Shown here: one piece after another, positions 43,235 through 55,800 of the stretch
Layout: each line of letters starts with the position of its first letter
Numbering within the stretch: the stretch's first letter is position 1
Source of the DNA: Rhynchopus sp. YZ270_cl-10
Taxonomy: Eukaryota; Euglenozoa; Diplonemea; Diplonemida; Diplonemidae
Direction: 5' to 3'
DNA length: 64,000 nucleotides
NCBI GenBank assembly: GCA_964035575.1
Contig: OZ037856.1
Coordinates: 1,550,001-1,614,000, forward strand
Notes under the pieces: generated by a model
Told to the model about the DNA's origin: nothing
The model's input: the letters and a program-made list of their open reading frames with translations, nothing else
Database searches by the model: none
Program-made: the position numbers and the translations under genes

Positions 43235-44210
43235 GTTGTTGTTTTTGTTTGTGTCGTAGGATTTTCTGGGGAGGGGAATGAATAAGAGAAATATATTAAG
43301 TAGGACCTACCAAAAAAATGGTATCTCCTGGGCTACAGACCACAAATCTAATTCATCTCCATCCATCTAATGCCTGAATTAAATTTGGTTAAAGGGTAAG
43401 GTGGCATTCCCTCCTACATACATCCCACACCGCAGGGAAACACCAATACATATACAACTACCCAGTCAACTCGTAAACCTGTGTAGTCAATTTTGCTGTT
43501 TTTACAGTGTTTTCTATTGGTGAGTGAGTTTGTAGGAGTGCCGTCACCATAGGAATAGTAATCTGAACATATATTAGCAATATTGTGTATACTGTGTATA
43601 CTGTGTATACTGTGTATACTGTGTATACTGTGTATACTGTGTATACTGTGTATACTGTGTATACCTGCAACCCATGCCTTTTATGGTTGGTCAGTGAGTC
43701 TGTAGGAGTGCCGTCACCATAGGAATAGTAATCTGAACATATATTAGCAATATTTTGTTGTTGTTGAGTTTGCGGGTTTGCAGAATATACTGTGTATACT
43801 GTGTATACTGTGTATACTGTGTATACTGTGTATACTGTGTATACTGTGTATACTGTGTATACTGTGTATACTGTGTATACTGTGTATACTGTGTATACTG
43901 TGTATACTGTGTATACTGTGTATACTGTGTATACTGTGTATACTGTGTATACTGTGTATACTGTGTATACTGTAGTTTTTTAGCAATATTATATTTACTA
44001 TTACGGGTTTGCTATTGTATGGAAATATTATTGGGTGTGTCCAGGGGTAAACACTCAGCAGAGTAAGTATGTAAGCACACTCACAGAACAGACTGGCAAA
44101 GTGTATCTCTTTTTACCTCACACTCCCCTCTTGTTTTTGTAAACCACCCAGGCACCCTTCATCCTCCATACCCAAACACCACAGCCTAACACACATTTTT
44201 TGAACACAAC
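43235..44210. repeat. Spacer with inverted satellite members and 9-mer arrays, second copy
   Basis: Duplicate of 19905-20862. The 9-mer runs are 43584-43666 and about 43784-43974; the second is two units (18 bp) longer than its partner, which shifts the displacement between copies from 23,330 to 23,348. Confidence 0.75.
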
Positions 44211-44876
44211 ATGAACACACTATTAGAAGGCAAAGTGATAGAAGCAAGAGACCCTGGAAACCGTGCCCAGCTTGTTGCATTCCATTTTTCAGAAACATGT
44301 GAAACGAAAGGACGAACAGCATATCTTCAAGGAACCCTTGGAAATAGGCCACTGAATGTGTGCATACTATTTCACAGAGGGAAATGTAAGTCACAGAAGA
44401 CGTGCCGTCAACTACATGTCAGTCCAGATGCTGTGGACAGACTTCGCGATGAAATGGCGGGCCAGTGCTGCGCACTTCATTCCGGAAAATGGGTCAGCAA
44501 AAAATGCGTCATGTTGAAGGGAAAGGACAATATAGCATTGCTCTCTGTGAGCAATTTCAGCAGTACAAGAGGTTTGGAGGAGCTTTTGCGCCGGGGGGAC
44601 AAGATTATTGTACAAAAGAACAGGATTTGTGGGCTGAACAAATTGAAGAGATGCAAATGGGGGGAGCGTTGTATCAACATCCATATATGCCGAGAACTTG
44701 ACCTGGAGAACCTTGCATCATTCTGCCCTTCCAGTACTTGCTCCAGCAGTGAATCCTATGCAGACACCTGGCAGGAATGCACATCGAGCAGCAAATCTAG
44801 TGTTGATACCCTATCTCCCTCAGCATCTGAAATAACCTTCATGGCACTGAACAGGTTTGCTGCACACTGGGTTTAA
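44211..44876 (+). CDS. Two-finger CCCH zinc-finger protein, second copy
   Basis: 221 residues, translation identical to 20863-21528, with both C-x7-C-x5-C-x3-H fingers. Probable RNA-binding protein by family. Same upstream satellite and same 193-bp gap to the next gene. Confidence 0.8.
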   Translation: MNTLLEGKVIEARDPGNRAQLVAFHFSETCETKGRTAYLQGTLGNRPLNVCILFHRGKCKSQKTCRQLHVSPDAVDRLRDEMAGQCCALHSGKWVSKKCVMLKGKDNIALLSVSNFSSTRGLEELLRRGDKIIVQKNRICGLNKLKRCKWGERCINIHICRELDLENLASFCPSSTCSSSESYADTWQECTSSSKSSVDTLSPSASEITFMALNRFAAHWV

Positions 44877-45069
44877 TAAATAAAAACCAAGACAAAAGAA
44901 AACAAAAATAAAGAACACTCCAAATTAAATAATATTGCAACCCATCCCAATTATTACTTATCCCTCCATCTGTTTTTCTTGTATTCTTTAAGTTTTTATT
45001 GTCTTACTCAACGGACTAACACATCACAGGCCACTACTACAAATATACTGTCAACACAACAAGAACACA

Positions 45070-46302
45070 ATGAGCTCAGTAGATTCTGTTCAGCAGTATT
45101 CTGTCATATCAACAGCAGGAGGCAGCATAGGAAACACAGACTCAGACTTTGAACCCAGCGGTTGCTTCAACATCACTGACATTACAGGACCCACCAATCC
45201 AGTGGAGCGAGGATACGCATCAGTTCTGCTGAATGGCTTACAACTTATACGTTGCAACCTCCCGCTCCCAGGGAAAGAAGAAACACTCACAGTGTCAGCT
45301 AATGAAGACATAAACATCACTGGGGAAAAGGGCGGGCTTGGCCTTGACGCTCTCTTTATCACAACTCATGATCCGCTTCCTGGGAGTGCATGGAATGCAA
45401 CCCTGAAATGTACCTGTGAAGGCCGTGAGGACTTTGAAGTTGATCTTGGGAACCTCGTGCAATCTCAAGATGCATCACACTCTGGCCACTACATTGCATA
45501 CCACCCAACTACATTCACAGTGAAGGTTCAACACATGCCAATTGACAATGTGAAGCAAGGGTCCGCAGAGAGGCAACTTGTTAAAGAGGTCAGAGCTATT
45601 TTGGAAAACCCACGGCTGAATGTGTGCAGAGGTTCTCTGGGGTCTATTGTGCTGAGCAACAAAGCGAAGGAGAGTCCACTCTACGACAACGTTGTGGGGA
45701 AATGCTACGGTGGTGCCTGGCAGGAATTTCTCAGGGCCCATCCTGAGGACTTCTCTCTGTTCCACTATTCTGATGAGGATATTGTTGAAAATTGTCTTGC
45801 TCCACAGATAAAAAAGTCTGATGCACGTGTCTGCCTCTTTGGAACACCGCTCTCTTCAGTGCGCGAAATAGACAAGTCTAGAAGCAAAGTCCAACGTGAA
45901 GATGAGGAAAATCTTAAAAAGGCCCTGCTAGGAATGCTCTCTGAAGGCCCCATGTCCCAGAAGGAGCTGTTGCAGAAGTTGAATGGATTTGAAGTGTTCA
46001 CAAACTCTCTATTCCCAAGCCACTCTCTTCTCATGCGGTTTCTCTCCAGACACGATAAAACATTTGTGTGGACAGCAGGGCCCGACCAGCCTACGCGTAT
46101 TGGCCTGGCTTCTTCTGATAGAATTCTCTGCCACGAAAGTCAGAACTATATAAAACCTAGCACAAGTAGCACATCTCAGAAGCACAGCCTACCTCGTTTT
46201 CTTAATCAGCACATAGGGTTCAACATGAAGCCAACTTCTCAACAGCAGCCAGTGTACCGACATGATCCATACAGCACCGTGCCATTCTACTATTCCCAAT
46301 AA
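45070..46302 (+). CDS. Unrecognised 410-residue protein, second copy
   Basis: Translation identical to 21722-22954. It has the same two FL-x-(A/R)H-x3-F segments suggestive of tandem winged-helix units. Function unknown. Confidence 0.75.
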   Translation: MSSVDSVQQYSVISTAGGSIGNTDSDFEPSGCFNITDITGPTNPVERGYASVLLNGLQLIRCNLPLPGKEETLTVSANEDINITGEKGGLGLDALFITTHDPLPGSAWNATLKCTCEGREDFEVDLGNLVQSQDASHSGHYIAYHPTTFTVKVQHMPIDNVKQGSAERQLVKEVRAILENPRLNVCRGSLGSIVLSNKAKESPLYDNVVGKCYGGAWQEFLRAHPEDFSLFHYSDEDIVENCLAPQIKKSDARVCLFGTPLSSVREIDKSRSKVQREDEENLKKALLGMLSEGPMSQKELLQKLNGFEVFTNSLFPSHSLLMRFLSRHDKTFVWTAGPDQPTRIGLASSDRILCHESQNYIKPSTSSTSQKHSLPRFLNQHIGFNMKPTSQQQPVYRHDPYSTVPFYYSQ

Positions 46303-47122
46303 TATGTAACTACACCAGTTCCGCAAACCCAGATGACCAGTCACCCATATGTGAACCCCTCTCCCTACCTACCCTCACATAAAAAAAAGAAGAAAAAAAA
46401 GAAAGAAATCAAATAAAGAAGGATGCAAAGAGAGAAAAAAAGAAATAAAGAGCTTGCACTGTTTCACAAAAATGAAGGAAAAAAGAAAAAAAGTGATATC
46501 TCCCCCACTCCCTCTGCTTAGACATAGTTTTTTACCTTCCCCCAGCCAAGAAACAACAACACATCACACCACAGCTCACCAGAGAACCACAACTTCATGT
46601 GTACAAGGGCAGTATACATTCACACTCTCTCGGTTTCTAGGCTTCTAGGGAAAGGTTCTAGGCACTCCCGTGGTGTTACTCACCCACAAACCCACGCAAA
46701 CCCAAAAGGCATGAGGTAATGTCCTCAGAATCCTCCACTGACCCCCCCAGTCCTCTCATTTGCAAGTCTCCACACCTCTCACCACAGGAACACCTAAGAC
46801 AACACACGGGGGGGTTGTAATTTATGGACAGATTTTACGGATATTCTGTCCATAAATTTGGTTCTGTCCATAAAAGCTCAATTTTTGCATTCGGAAAATT
46901 TTCCAGGATTTTGCCTTTTTTTTGGTGCACATGGTGTTTTCTCTTGGTTTTCTGGTTTCTCGCTGGGTTTGGAGGTCCCTGCTGTGTGTGTGTGGGTTGT
47001 GGCCCTGACCGTGAACCACCCACCCTACGTGGCCCACCCCCCAAACCCCCCCACCACAAGTATATACCCACAGACTCAAACCACAGAACAACACATACCC
47101 TTAAACACGTACAAACTTCAAC
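46303..47122 (+). promoter_or_regulatory. Actin upstream region with iterons, second copy
   Basis: Duplicate of 22955-23774. The three-site iteron is at 46820-46874, without the CCCTGTAT hairpin. No gene. Confidence 0.5.
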
Positions 47123-48296
47123 ATGGATGATGACCAGCAAGCAATCGTCTGTGACAATGGGTCTGGGATGGTGAAGGCAGGTTTCGCAGGAGACGATGCC
47201 CCGAGGTCCGTGTTTCCGTCCATTGTTGGAAGGCCAAAGACTGCTGCAGCAATGATGGGAACGGCAAAGAAGGAAGCCTATATTGGTGACGACGCACAGT
47301 CCAAGCGTGGTATTCTGCTGATCAAGTATCCGATTGAGCATGGTATCATCACAAACTGGGATGACATGGAAAAGATCTGGCACCACACCTTCTTCAACGA
47401 GCTCCGTGTTGCACCTGAGGATCACCCTGTGCTTCTCACAGAAGCGCCCATGAACCCAAAGGCCAACCGTGAAAAGATGACACAGATCATGTTTGAGACG
47501 TTCAACAGCCCTGCAATGTACGTTGGGATCCAGGCGGTGCTGTCCCTGTACTCGTCTGGACGCACAACAGGAATTGTTCTTGACTCAGGAGATGGTGTGA
47601 CCCACACAGTTCCCATCTACGAGGGGTACTCTCTGCCACACGCCGTGCTTCGTATTGACATGGCTGGAAGAGACATGACAGACTGGATGATTAAGCTTCT
47701 GACAGAACGTGGTAACAGCTTTGTCACCTCTGCAGAGCGCGAGATTGTGCGTGATGTGAAAGAAAAGCTCGCCTACGTTGCCTTGGTATGCATATTTTTT
47801 ACAGGAAAAAGAAAACCCAAAAACCCACCAGGACTTTGACGAGGAGATGTCCCTGGCCTCGTCATCATCGTCGTTGGAAAAGGACTACGAGCTTCCCGAT
47901 GGACAGGTGATCACAGTGGGCTCAGAGAGATTCCGTTGCCCTGAGGCACTCTTCAAGCCACAGTTCATTGGGCTTGAGGCAAATGGCATCCATGAGACGG
48001 TGTACAACTCCATCATGAAGTGTGACATCGATGTGCGTAAGGACTTGTACGCCAACATTGTTCTCTCAGGAGGAACTACCATGTACGAGGGGCTTGCAGA
48101 CCGTCTTTCCAAGGAAGTCACAAACCTGGCACCAAACAGCATGAAGATCAAGGTTGTTGCCCCACCGGAGAGAAAGTACTCTGTGTGGATTGGAGGGTCT
48201 ATTCTCTCTTCCCTTTCCACCTTTGCGTCCATGTGGGTAAAGAAGGAGGAGTATGATGAGAGTGGCCCAGGGATTGTTCATAAGAAGTGCTTCTAG
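47123..48296 (+). CDS. ACT1: Actin, second copy
   Basis: Exons 47123-47785 and 47832-48296, intron 47786-47831 (GTATGC...CACCAG). The 375 residues are identical to the copy at 23775-24948, including the unusual DNase-I loop. Exon, intron and flanks all match, so this is a block duplication and not a retrocopy. Confidence 0.95.
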
Positions 48297-49309
48297 TCAT
48301 AAAAAACGACAAATGAATACAAAAAAATTAAAATAAAAAATACAAAATAAAAATCAAGACAAAACAAAAAAAACAAATACAAACTTTCGGGGTGTTGGGG
48401 ATAGGGTTATTGCGAGAACTTGCCTGTAGTGTGGATTTTTTTTATTTGATTGTACTGTATATTCCGTCGTATGCGGCAAAAATTACAAATGATACAAACA
48501 AAAAAGCAAAATTTAATATATTTTTAACACAAATAAAACCAAAATAATAAAAGGAGACATGAATACAAAAGAAAATAAGACAGCAAACAAAAAAAACACC
48601 AAAGCAGAAACAAAAGCAAAAAACAAAACCAAAAAGTGAAAAAATAAAAAAGAAACATACTATTTTCCCTGTTAAGCTTGAAACACCCATAAACCCCAAC
48701 ACACACTACACAGAAACAATAATACCTCTGTCCAACACATACTAACAATAACAGAAACTAATCTACCTCTTTCCAAGCCTCCATAGCATTCATCAATACC
48801 CTCTGCTACCTTCTCTCACAAACCTTTGCGCATAATATATAACATGCACAAAAGACAAGAAAACCTATACGGTTATTATAGAATATTTTCGGCAGTCTAT
48901 ATGTTGGAAACAACACTTTCTATGATGGCACTCCTACCAACCATAAGAGGCATGAGTATCAGGTATACATAGTATACACTGTATACACACCATACACTGT
49001 GTATACTTGTATACACAGCAAACACAGTACTGATCATGGCCTATATGTTCCAAACTACATGTTCTATGGTGACGGCACTCCTACTAAATCACTGACCAAC
49101 CATAAGAGGCATTAGTTGCAGGTTTACACACTGTACACAGTATACACAGTATACACAGTGATGGTCATAGCCTATATGTTCTATGATGAGGACACTCCTA
49201 CAAACTCCAACCTCACTGAACTGAGCCCATACCAACCCCCTCCGCTCACTCCACCCACTCCACCCACATATTACTACAGTAACACAAAAGTGACACATAT
49301 ATTTTCACC
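48297..49309. other. Intergenic region and diverged satellite, second copy
   Basis: Duplicate of 24949-25961: A-rich sequence, then diverged 168-bp satellite units at 48908-49178. No gene. Confidence 0.6.
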
Positions 49310-49855
49310 ATGGGTAACATTACCTCTGCACTGACAACTCTCTTTGCAGGGAAGAAGAATGTGAAGATGCTGATGGTGGGGCTCGATGCTTCTGGCAAGA
49401 CCACTGTGCTGTACAAGCTGAAGTTAGGGGATTTGATCACATCCATACCGACGATCGGGTTCAATGTGGAGACAGTGGAGTACAAGAACCTCAAGTTCAC
49501 TATGTGGGACGTTGGTGGCCAGGACAAGCTGAGACCGCTGTGGCGCCACTACTTTGAGGGGACTGATGGCATTATATTTGTTGTTGACAGCAACGACAGG
49601 GACAGAATTTCTCTTGCACGTGATGAGCTGCACAAGCTGGCAACAGATGATGCCCTCCGTGATGCAACACTTCTTGTGCTTGCAAACAAACAGGATCTTC
49701 CAAAGGCGATGACCCCAGCTGAAATGACTGACAAACTTGGGCTGCACTCTCTAAGGCTCCGGGAGTGGTACATCCAGGGAAGTTGCGCTGCAACTGGTGA
49801 AGGTTTGTATGAAGGACTTGACTGGCTGTCATCCTCCATGAAGTCAAGAAACTAG
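49310..49855 (+). CDS. ARF1: ADP-ribosylation factor ARF1, second copy
   Basis: 181 residues, identical to 25962-26507: Gly2, [17 protein letters not shown] and NKQDL all present. Part of the duplicated block. Confidence 0.95.
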   Translation: MGNITSALTTLFAGKKNVKMLMVGLDASGKTTVLYKLKLGDLITSIPTIGFNVETVEYKNLKFTMWDVGGQDKLRPLWRHYFEGTDGIIFVVDSNDRDRISLARDELHKLATDDALRDATLLVLANKQDLPKAMTPAEMTDKLGLHSLRLREWYIQGSCAATGEGLYEGLDWLSSSMKSRN

Positions 49856-50279
49856 GGTTTTTTAAAGGATATAGGGAGGAAATACAAAAACTGAGACTGG
49901 GGAGGGACGACAAGACACATCTAGCCTGTCATGTCAATGTTTTCTTCAAATACAGAGATATGAAAACAAATGCTCCAACAAAAACAAAAAAGGAATGTTC
50001 AATCAAACCCAATGCACCCGTATTTTTGCTTTATCACTTGTCTAAAATCTTTATTCCTTCCATAATCTTTTGCCAACATACCCACACGCCAACATCAGCT
50101 TCTACTTTCCAACATCATACTACAACATGCAAATATACAAGGTGAGGAATTCTGACCGCCCTGCTTAATAGAGACTGAGATACAGTAGTGTATCACACAT
50201 GTTGGACTGGTGCACAAGGGTTCTGGGGGAACCCCACGTACTATGAGTTTACACAGTAATTCCCTGTGTATGACCCTGT
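49856..50279. other. Intergenic region after ARF, second copy
   Basis: Duplicate of 26508-26931; nothing seen. Confidence 0.5.
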
Positions 50280-50527
50280 AAGGGTACCCACAGACCTCAG
50301 TAGGCCAAGTAAATTGATGTCTACTATGTATTTTTGGGCCCACGACCACCATACTTTGACGCCATTGCTCCGATGAAGCCACTACAGTAAGCCATTTGAA
50401 AACATGTTTTTGGCCATTTTGGGATTTATGGACAGAAACGTTGACAAATCTGTCCATAAATTACGTTCTGTCCATAAAAGCCAGGATCCTGGCCAAAAAT
50501 CCCTGTATTGAAAATACAGGGATTTTT
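50280..50527. repeat. Dispersed ~250-bp repeat with iteron/stem-loop, second copy
   Basis: Duplicate of 26932-27179; iterons from 50424, hairpin 50495-50527. Confidence 0.75.
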
Positions 50528-50532
50528 GGCTT

Positions 50533-52477
50533 TGCTCCACACAGTGTACACAGAGCACTACACAGTGTACACAGTATACACAGTGTACACGGCACTCCTA
50601 CAATCCCACTGACCAACCATAAAAGGCAAGGGTTGCTGGAAAACACAGTGTAAACAGTGTACACAGTGTACACAGTGTACACAGTGTAAACACTGTACAC
50701 AGTATACACAGTATACACAGGACAAAATATTGCTAATATATGTTAAGATTATTATTCCTATGGTGACGACACTCCTACAAACCCACTGACCAACCATAAA
50801 AGACAAGGGTTGCTGGTATACACAGTATACACAGTGTAAACAGTGTACACAGTGTAAACACTGTACACAGTATACACAGTATACACAGGACAAAATATTG
50901 CTAATATATGTTAAGATTATTATTCCTATGGTGACAGCACTCCTACAAACCCACTGACCAACCATAAAAGGCAAGGGTTGCTGGTATACACAGTGTAAAC
51001 AGTGTACATAGTGTACACAGTGTAAACACTGTACACAGTATACACAGTATACACAGGACAAAATATTGCTAATATATGTTAAGATTATTATTCCTATGGT
51101 GACGGCACTCCTACAAACCCACTGACCAACCATAAAAGGCAAGGGTTGCTGGTATACACAGTGTAAACAGTGTACACAGTGTACACAGTGTACACAGTGT
51201 ACACAGTGTACATAGTGTACACAGCATACACAGGACAAAATATTGCTAATATATGTTAAGATTATTATTCCTATGGTGACAGCACTCCTACAAACCCACT
51301 GACCAACCATAAAAGGCAAGGGTTGCTGGTATACACAGTGTAAACACTGTACACAGTGTACACAGTGTAAACACAGTACACAGTATACACAGTATACACA
51401 GGACAAAATATTGCTAATATATGTTAAGATTATTATTCCTATGGTGACGGCACTCCTACAAACCCACTGACCAACCATAAAAGGCAAGGGTTGCTGGTAT
51501 ACACAGTGTAAACAGTGTACACAGTGTACACAGTGTACATAGTGTACACAGCATACACAGGACAAAATATTGCTAATATATGTTAAGATTATTATTCCTA
51601 TGGTGACGGCACTCCTACAAACCCACTGACCAACCGTAAAAGACAAGGCTTGCTGGTACACACAGTATACACAGTGTAAACAGTGTACACAGTGTAAACA
51701 GTGTACACAGTGTACACAGTGTACACAGTGTACACAGTGTACACAGTGTACACAGTGTACACAGTGTAAACACTGTACACAGTATACACAGCATACGCAG
51801 GACAAAATATTGCTAATATATGTTAAGATTATTATTCCTATGGTGACGGCACTCCTACAAACCCACTGACCAACCGTAAAAGACAAGGCTTGCTGGTACA
51901 CACAGTATACACAGTGTACACAGTGTACACAGTGTACACAGTGTAAACACTGTACACAGAAAACACAGCATACACAGGACAAAATATTGCTAAAAAATGT
52001 TAAGATTATTATTCCTATGGTGACGGCACTCCTACAAACCCACTGACCAACCGTAAAAGACAAGGCTTGCTGGTACACACAGTATACACAGTGTACACAG
52101 TGTACACAGTGTACACAGTGTACACAGTGTACACAGTGTAAACACTGTACACAGAAAACACAGCATACACAGGACAAAATATTGCTAAAAAATGTTAAGA
52201 TTATTATTCCTATGGTGACGGCACTCCTACAAACCCACTGACCAACCATAAAAGGCAAGGGTTGCTGGTATACACAGTGTAAACAGTGTACACAGTGTAC
52301 ACAGTGTACATAGTGTACACAGTATACACAGTATACACAGGACAAAATATTGCTAATATATGTTAAGATTATTAATCCTATGGTGACGGCACTCCTACAA
52401 ACCCACTGACCAACCATAAAAGGCAAGGGTTGCTGGTATACACAGTGTAAACAGTGTACACAGTGTACACACTTTTA
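50533..52477. repeat. 168-bp satellite array, second copy, ends at gap
   Basis: Same satellite as 27185-29580. The ORF by-product is 622 codons against 672. The 150-bp difference fits loss of one 168-bp unit and gain of two 9-mers. It breaks off at the N gap. Confidence 0.9.
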
Positions 52478-52677
52478 NNNNNNNNNNNNNNNNNNNNNNN
52501 NNNNNNNNNNNNNNNNNNNNNNNNNNNNNNNNNNNNNNNNNNNNNNNNNNNNNNNNNNNNNNNNNNNNNNNNNNNNNNNNNNNNNNNNNNNNNNNNNNNN
52601 NNNNNNNNNNNNNNNNNNNNNNNNNNNNNNNNNNNNNNNNNNNNNNNNNNNNNNNNNNNNNNNNNNNNNNNNNNNNN
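52478..52677. other. Assembly gap (200 N)
   Basis: Exactly 200 N. Sequence before it matches 29278 and sequence after it matches 10048, so the gap falls at a macro-repeat junction. Its true length is unknown. Confidence 0.99.
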
Positions 52678-52951
52678 CATATTTCATACTTATGTCACAT
52701 TTTGAAATTTTCGTCACATACAATACACACACCTTAGAACCACAAAATATCGTCAATTCCTTCACAAAAATAGCCGTGAAATGCCGCACCCATTTTAGGT
52801 ATCTTCAGAAAATGCTAACATCCAAACCCAGTACATTACGTCGTTTTTGGGCCCCAATCTACCGGAGTGTATTATCAGAAATACTGGGACCACGCGATCC
52901 AGCAATCCTGCAGCGTCGCCATTTTGTACCCCTCAAACCCGTAATAACTAG
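52678..52951. repeat. Copy of the pre-array tail (10048-10321)
   Basis: Almost identical to 10048-10321, with small length differences in the T and C runs near 52845. It ends in the same GTAATAACTAGA border. Confidence 0.9.
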
Positions 52952-53881
52952 AAACCCGCAAACCCGCAAACCCGCAAACCCGCAAACCCGCAAACCCGTA
53001 AACCCGCAAACCCGCAAACCCGCAAACCCGCAAACCCGCAAACCCGCAAACCCGCAAACCCGCAAACCCGCAAACCCGCAAACCCGCAAACCCGCAAACC
53101 CGCAAACCCGCAAACCCGCAAACCCGCAAACCCGCAAACCCGCAAACCCGCAAACCCGCAAACCCGCAAACCCGCAAACCCGCAAACCCGCAAACCCGCA
53201 AACCCGCAAACCCGCAAACCCGCAAACCCGCAAACCCGCAAACCCGCAAACCCGCAAACCCGCAAACCCGCAAACCCGCAAACCCGCAAACCCGCAAACC
53301 CGCAAACCCGTAAACCCGCAAACCCGCAAACCCGCAAACCCGCAAACCCGCAAACCCGCAAACCCGCAAACCCGCAAACCCGCAAACCCGCAAACCCGTA
53401 AACCCGCAAACCCGCAAACCCGCAAACCCGCAAACCCGCAAACCCGCAAACCCGCAAACCCGCAAACCCGCAAACCCGCAAACCCGCAAACCCGCAAACC
53501 CGCAAACCCGCAAACCCGCAAACCCGCAAACCCGCAAACCCGCAAACCCGCAAACCCGCAAACCCGCAAACCCGCAAACCCGCAAACCCGCAAACCCGCA
53601 AACCCGCAAACCCGCAAACCCGTAAAACCCGCAAACCCGCAAACCCGCAAACCCGCAAACCCGCAAACCCGCAAACCCGCAAACCCGCAAACCCGCAAAC
53701 CCGCAAACCCGCAAACCCGCAAACCCGCAAACCCGCAAACCCGCAAACCCGCAAACCCGCAAACCCGCAAACCCGCAAACCCGCAAACCCGCAAACCCGC
53801 AAACCCGCAAACCCGCAAACCCGCAAACCCGTAAACCCGCAAACCCGCAAACCCGCAAACCCGCAAACCCGCAAACCCGCA
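52952..53881. repeat. (CCCGCAAA)n 8-bp array, ~116 units
   Basis: Same edges as other arrays (GTAATAACTAGA; CACGAGAAGTGAGCAACCAT). One unit at ~53622 has an extra A. Beyond the shared right border the sequence differs from the Helitron flanks. Confidence 0.95.
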
Positions 53882-54680
53882 CGAGAAGTGAGCAACCATC
53901 GTTATCTGGCTGGTGTGGCTTACAGCAGGCTGGTCTACTATTATGATACTTAACTTGTAGGTGGGTCAGCAACCATGGGTATGCGTGTTTGTGTGGAGTA
54001 GAGAGGTGGTTGGTGTTATGTTCTGCTAGTTTCCAAAGTGATCAGCATACATGGGAGTGTGATGGAGGTATTATATAACGATGTAAACATAAGGAACGCA
54101 GGCGCCAAACCGCCGAACTTACGGAACGAACTCAACCAAAGGAACAGATTTCAAGTTAGTGCACTCTCGTGGGAGTGTGATGGAGACATTCTAAAGTGTG
54201 AAATATGGGAGAAGAAATGTATATTTTCGGAATGACTGAAATATATTGCAAGGTCATTACCAATATTGTTGTACAGGTATTGATCAAGTGGGTTGGAACT
54301 GGTGTCTTTTTATGGCAATAGGAAACTAAAAACAAAGAGAAACCAGAAACCAGAACACGATTTGGACATTTTTGGGAATATTATGGATGGAAAACAAATA
54401 CGATCAAAGCAACTTCACATAACCGGAACCAGCACAACACAACAATGTGAATTGAGTAGGGCAATGCGAACGCACAGAACCAATGCAGCAACCAATCAAT
54501 GAACCTGTAGTGCGAGTACACCAGTTCATACTAAATTTAAATAACATCCTCAAACGGAGCTTCTGACAACTAACCAGCTGGAAACTGCACCGTTACTTGA
54601 AAAGATGTATCATTGCAGACCACTCACAAGGGCTCAGATATTTGAGTGGACAAACAGCAGGTTGACAATGCAAACGTTTT
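53882..54680. other. Unique region, nothing recognised
   Basis: After the shared array border there are GGCTGGTGTG-like remnants of the usual post-array sequence. The rest is unique, with only short frames. No gene can be supported. Confidence 0.4.
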
Positions 54681-54734
54681 GCATCATCCACACAGGAGTG
54701 ACCAAGGAACCAAGGAAAATTCGTACACAGATTT

Positions 54735-54915
54735 CTTCAGGATACAGAAGTAGGACAAATTACATACATAGACGCAGACGGAGAACTACTAAGAGAACGG
54801 TACAGCAGTAATAACAAAATACCACCATCAAGCATGATACGCTGAGCCCCGCATCACCACCTCTCAACACTACTCCTAAACACAATAATGCACCTCCAAT
54901 ACGTCAATAGCAACC
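54735..54915. repeat. Diverged duplicate pair, unit 1 (carries empty insertion site)
   Basis: It aligns with 55398-55477 plus 55803-55925: GATACAG-AGTAGG, AGACGCAGAC, TAATAACAAAATACCAC, GATACGCTGA and AATACGTCAATA are shared. In this unit the two halves are continuous across a TA at 54809-54810. Confidence 0.65.
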
Positions 54916-54959
54916 AGAACGCAAAGCAATGCCAGGAGTGATTACTAAACGCAATTGAA

Positions 54960-55280
54960 AAAGATGGAACAATGTGAACGTAGCAAGTGACTTTCAAATT
55001 ACTCAGAATTGCCCACAGTCAGGGCTGCTGCGTGGATCAAAAAAAACTGGCATCATCACCACACAGTATCCCAACAAGGCAGACTGGACAGAACTCGGAA
55101 AGTCAACCAAAAGACACTATGTGCTGACGACGGAAAATTACAACGTAGCCTGCACCAGCCGGATCTACAACCAATCCGCAACAAACATCTCTGAAGAGCT
55201 AACCCCAATGATAGAGAATATGCACGCAGAGAACAGGTTCTGCCTGACAAACAAGAGGACTTCATGACTCCAAGGCTGAT
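54960..55280 (+). mobile_element. Fossil of a Ty3/Gypsy-like integrase region (tentative)
   Basis: Scattered fragments in more than one frame resemble the integrase core of LTR retrotransposons of the Gypsy group. It is clearly old and broken in several places. No LTRs, reverse transcriptase or gag are seen around it. The assignment rests on weak similarity by eye. Confidence 0.25.
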
Positions 55281-55479
55281 TGTGGAAGCAGTCACAGTGA
55301 CACAGATAAGCAAGAGCTATCTGGGGGGTAAATTAGCACACTTGTGGGAACCTTGGCCAGAAATCGGGCATTCGGCCACCAAGACACTACGTGCTCGCGG
55401 ATTTACTTAAGATACAGTAGGAGGTACTACATACTTAAACACAGAGACGCAGACCTACAAATATATAGCTACAGCAATA

Positions 55480-55800
55480 CCGCGTTTGGAAATATTATGG
55501 ACCGAATAAATAAAGAAACAAAATATTATGGACCGAATTAATTATGGTATGTTTGAGGTTTTTGAGTTTCATTTGGTACTTAATTCGGTCCATAATGTTT
55601 TGGGGGGCAATTTTTTTTGTATTTGTCCCCCGAGGAAAGGGCGAATCTTATTTTTTTGACAAGTACTTTTTTGCCCAGAACGATATGAATCGAATTAATA
55701 TTTGGTTCGGGTTATTGTTGGACCGAATTAATTATGGTACGTTTGAAGTTTTTTCGGGACATTTGGTACTTAATTCGATCCATAATATTTCCAATCGCGG
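55480..55800. mobile_element. TA-flanked palindromic element B (MITE-like)
   Basis: 321 bp beginning CCGCG and ending CGCGG, flanked by TA on each side (55478-55479, 55801-55802). Terminal inverted repeats are ~32 bp (GGAAATATTATGGACCGAAT arm and its complement). Internal ATTATGGACCGAAT copies occur in both orientations. The related sequence at 54735-54915 has one uninterrupted TA at the matching point, so TA was duplicated on insertion, as for Tc1/mariner-type elements. It is non-autonomous; no transposase is seen. Confidence 0.75.

Noticed and set aside
52378-52789. Frames running through the N gap
   Set aside because: They consist of undetermined bases.
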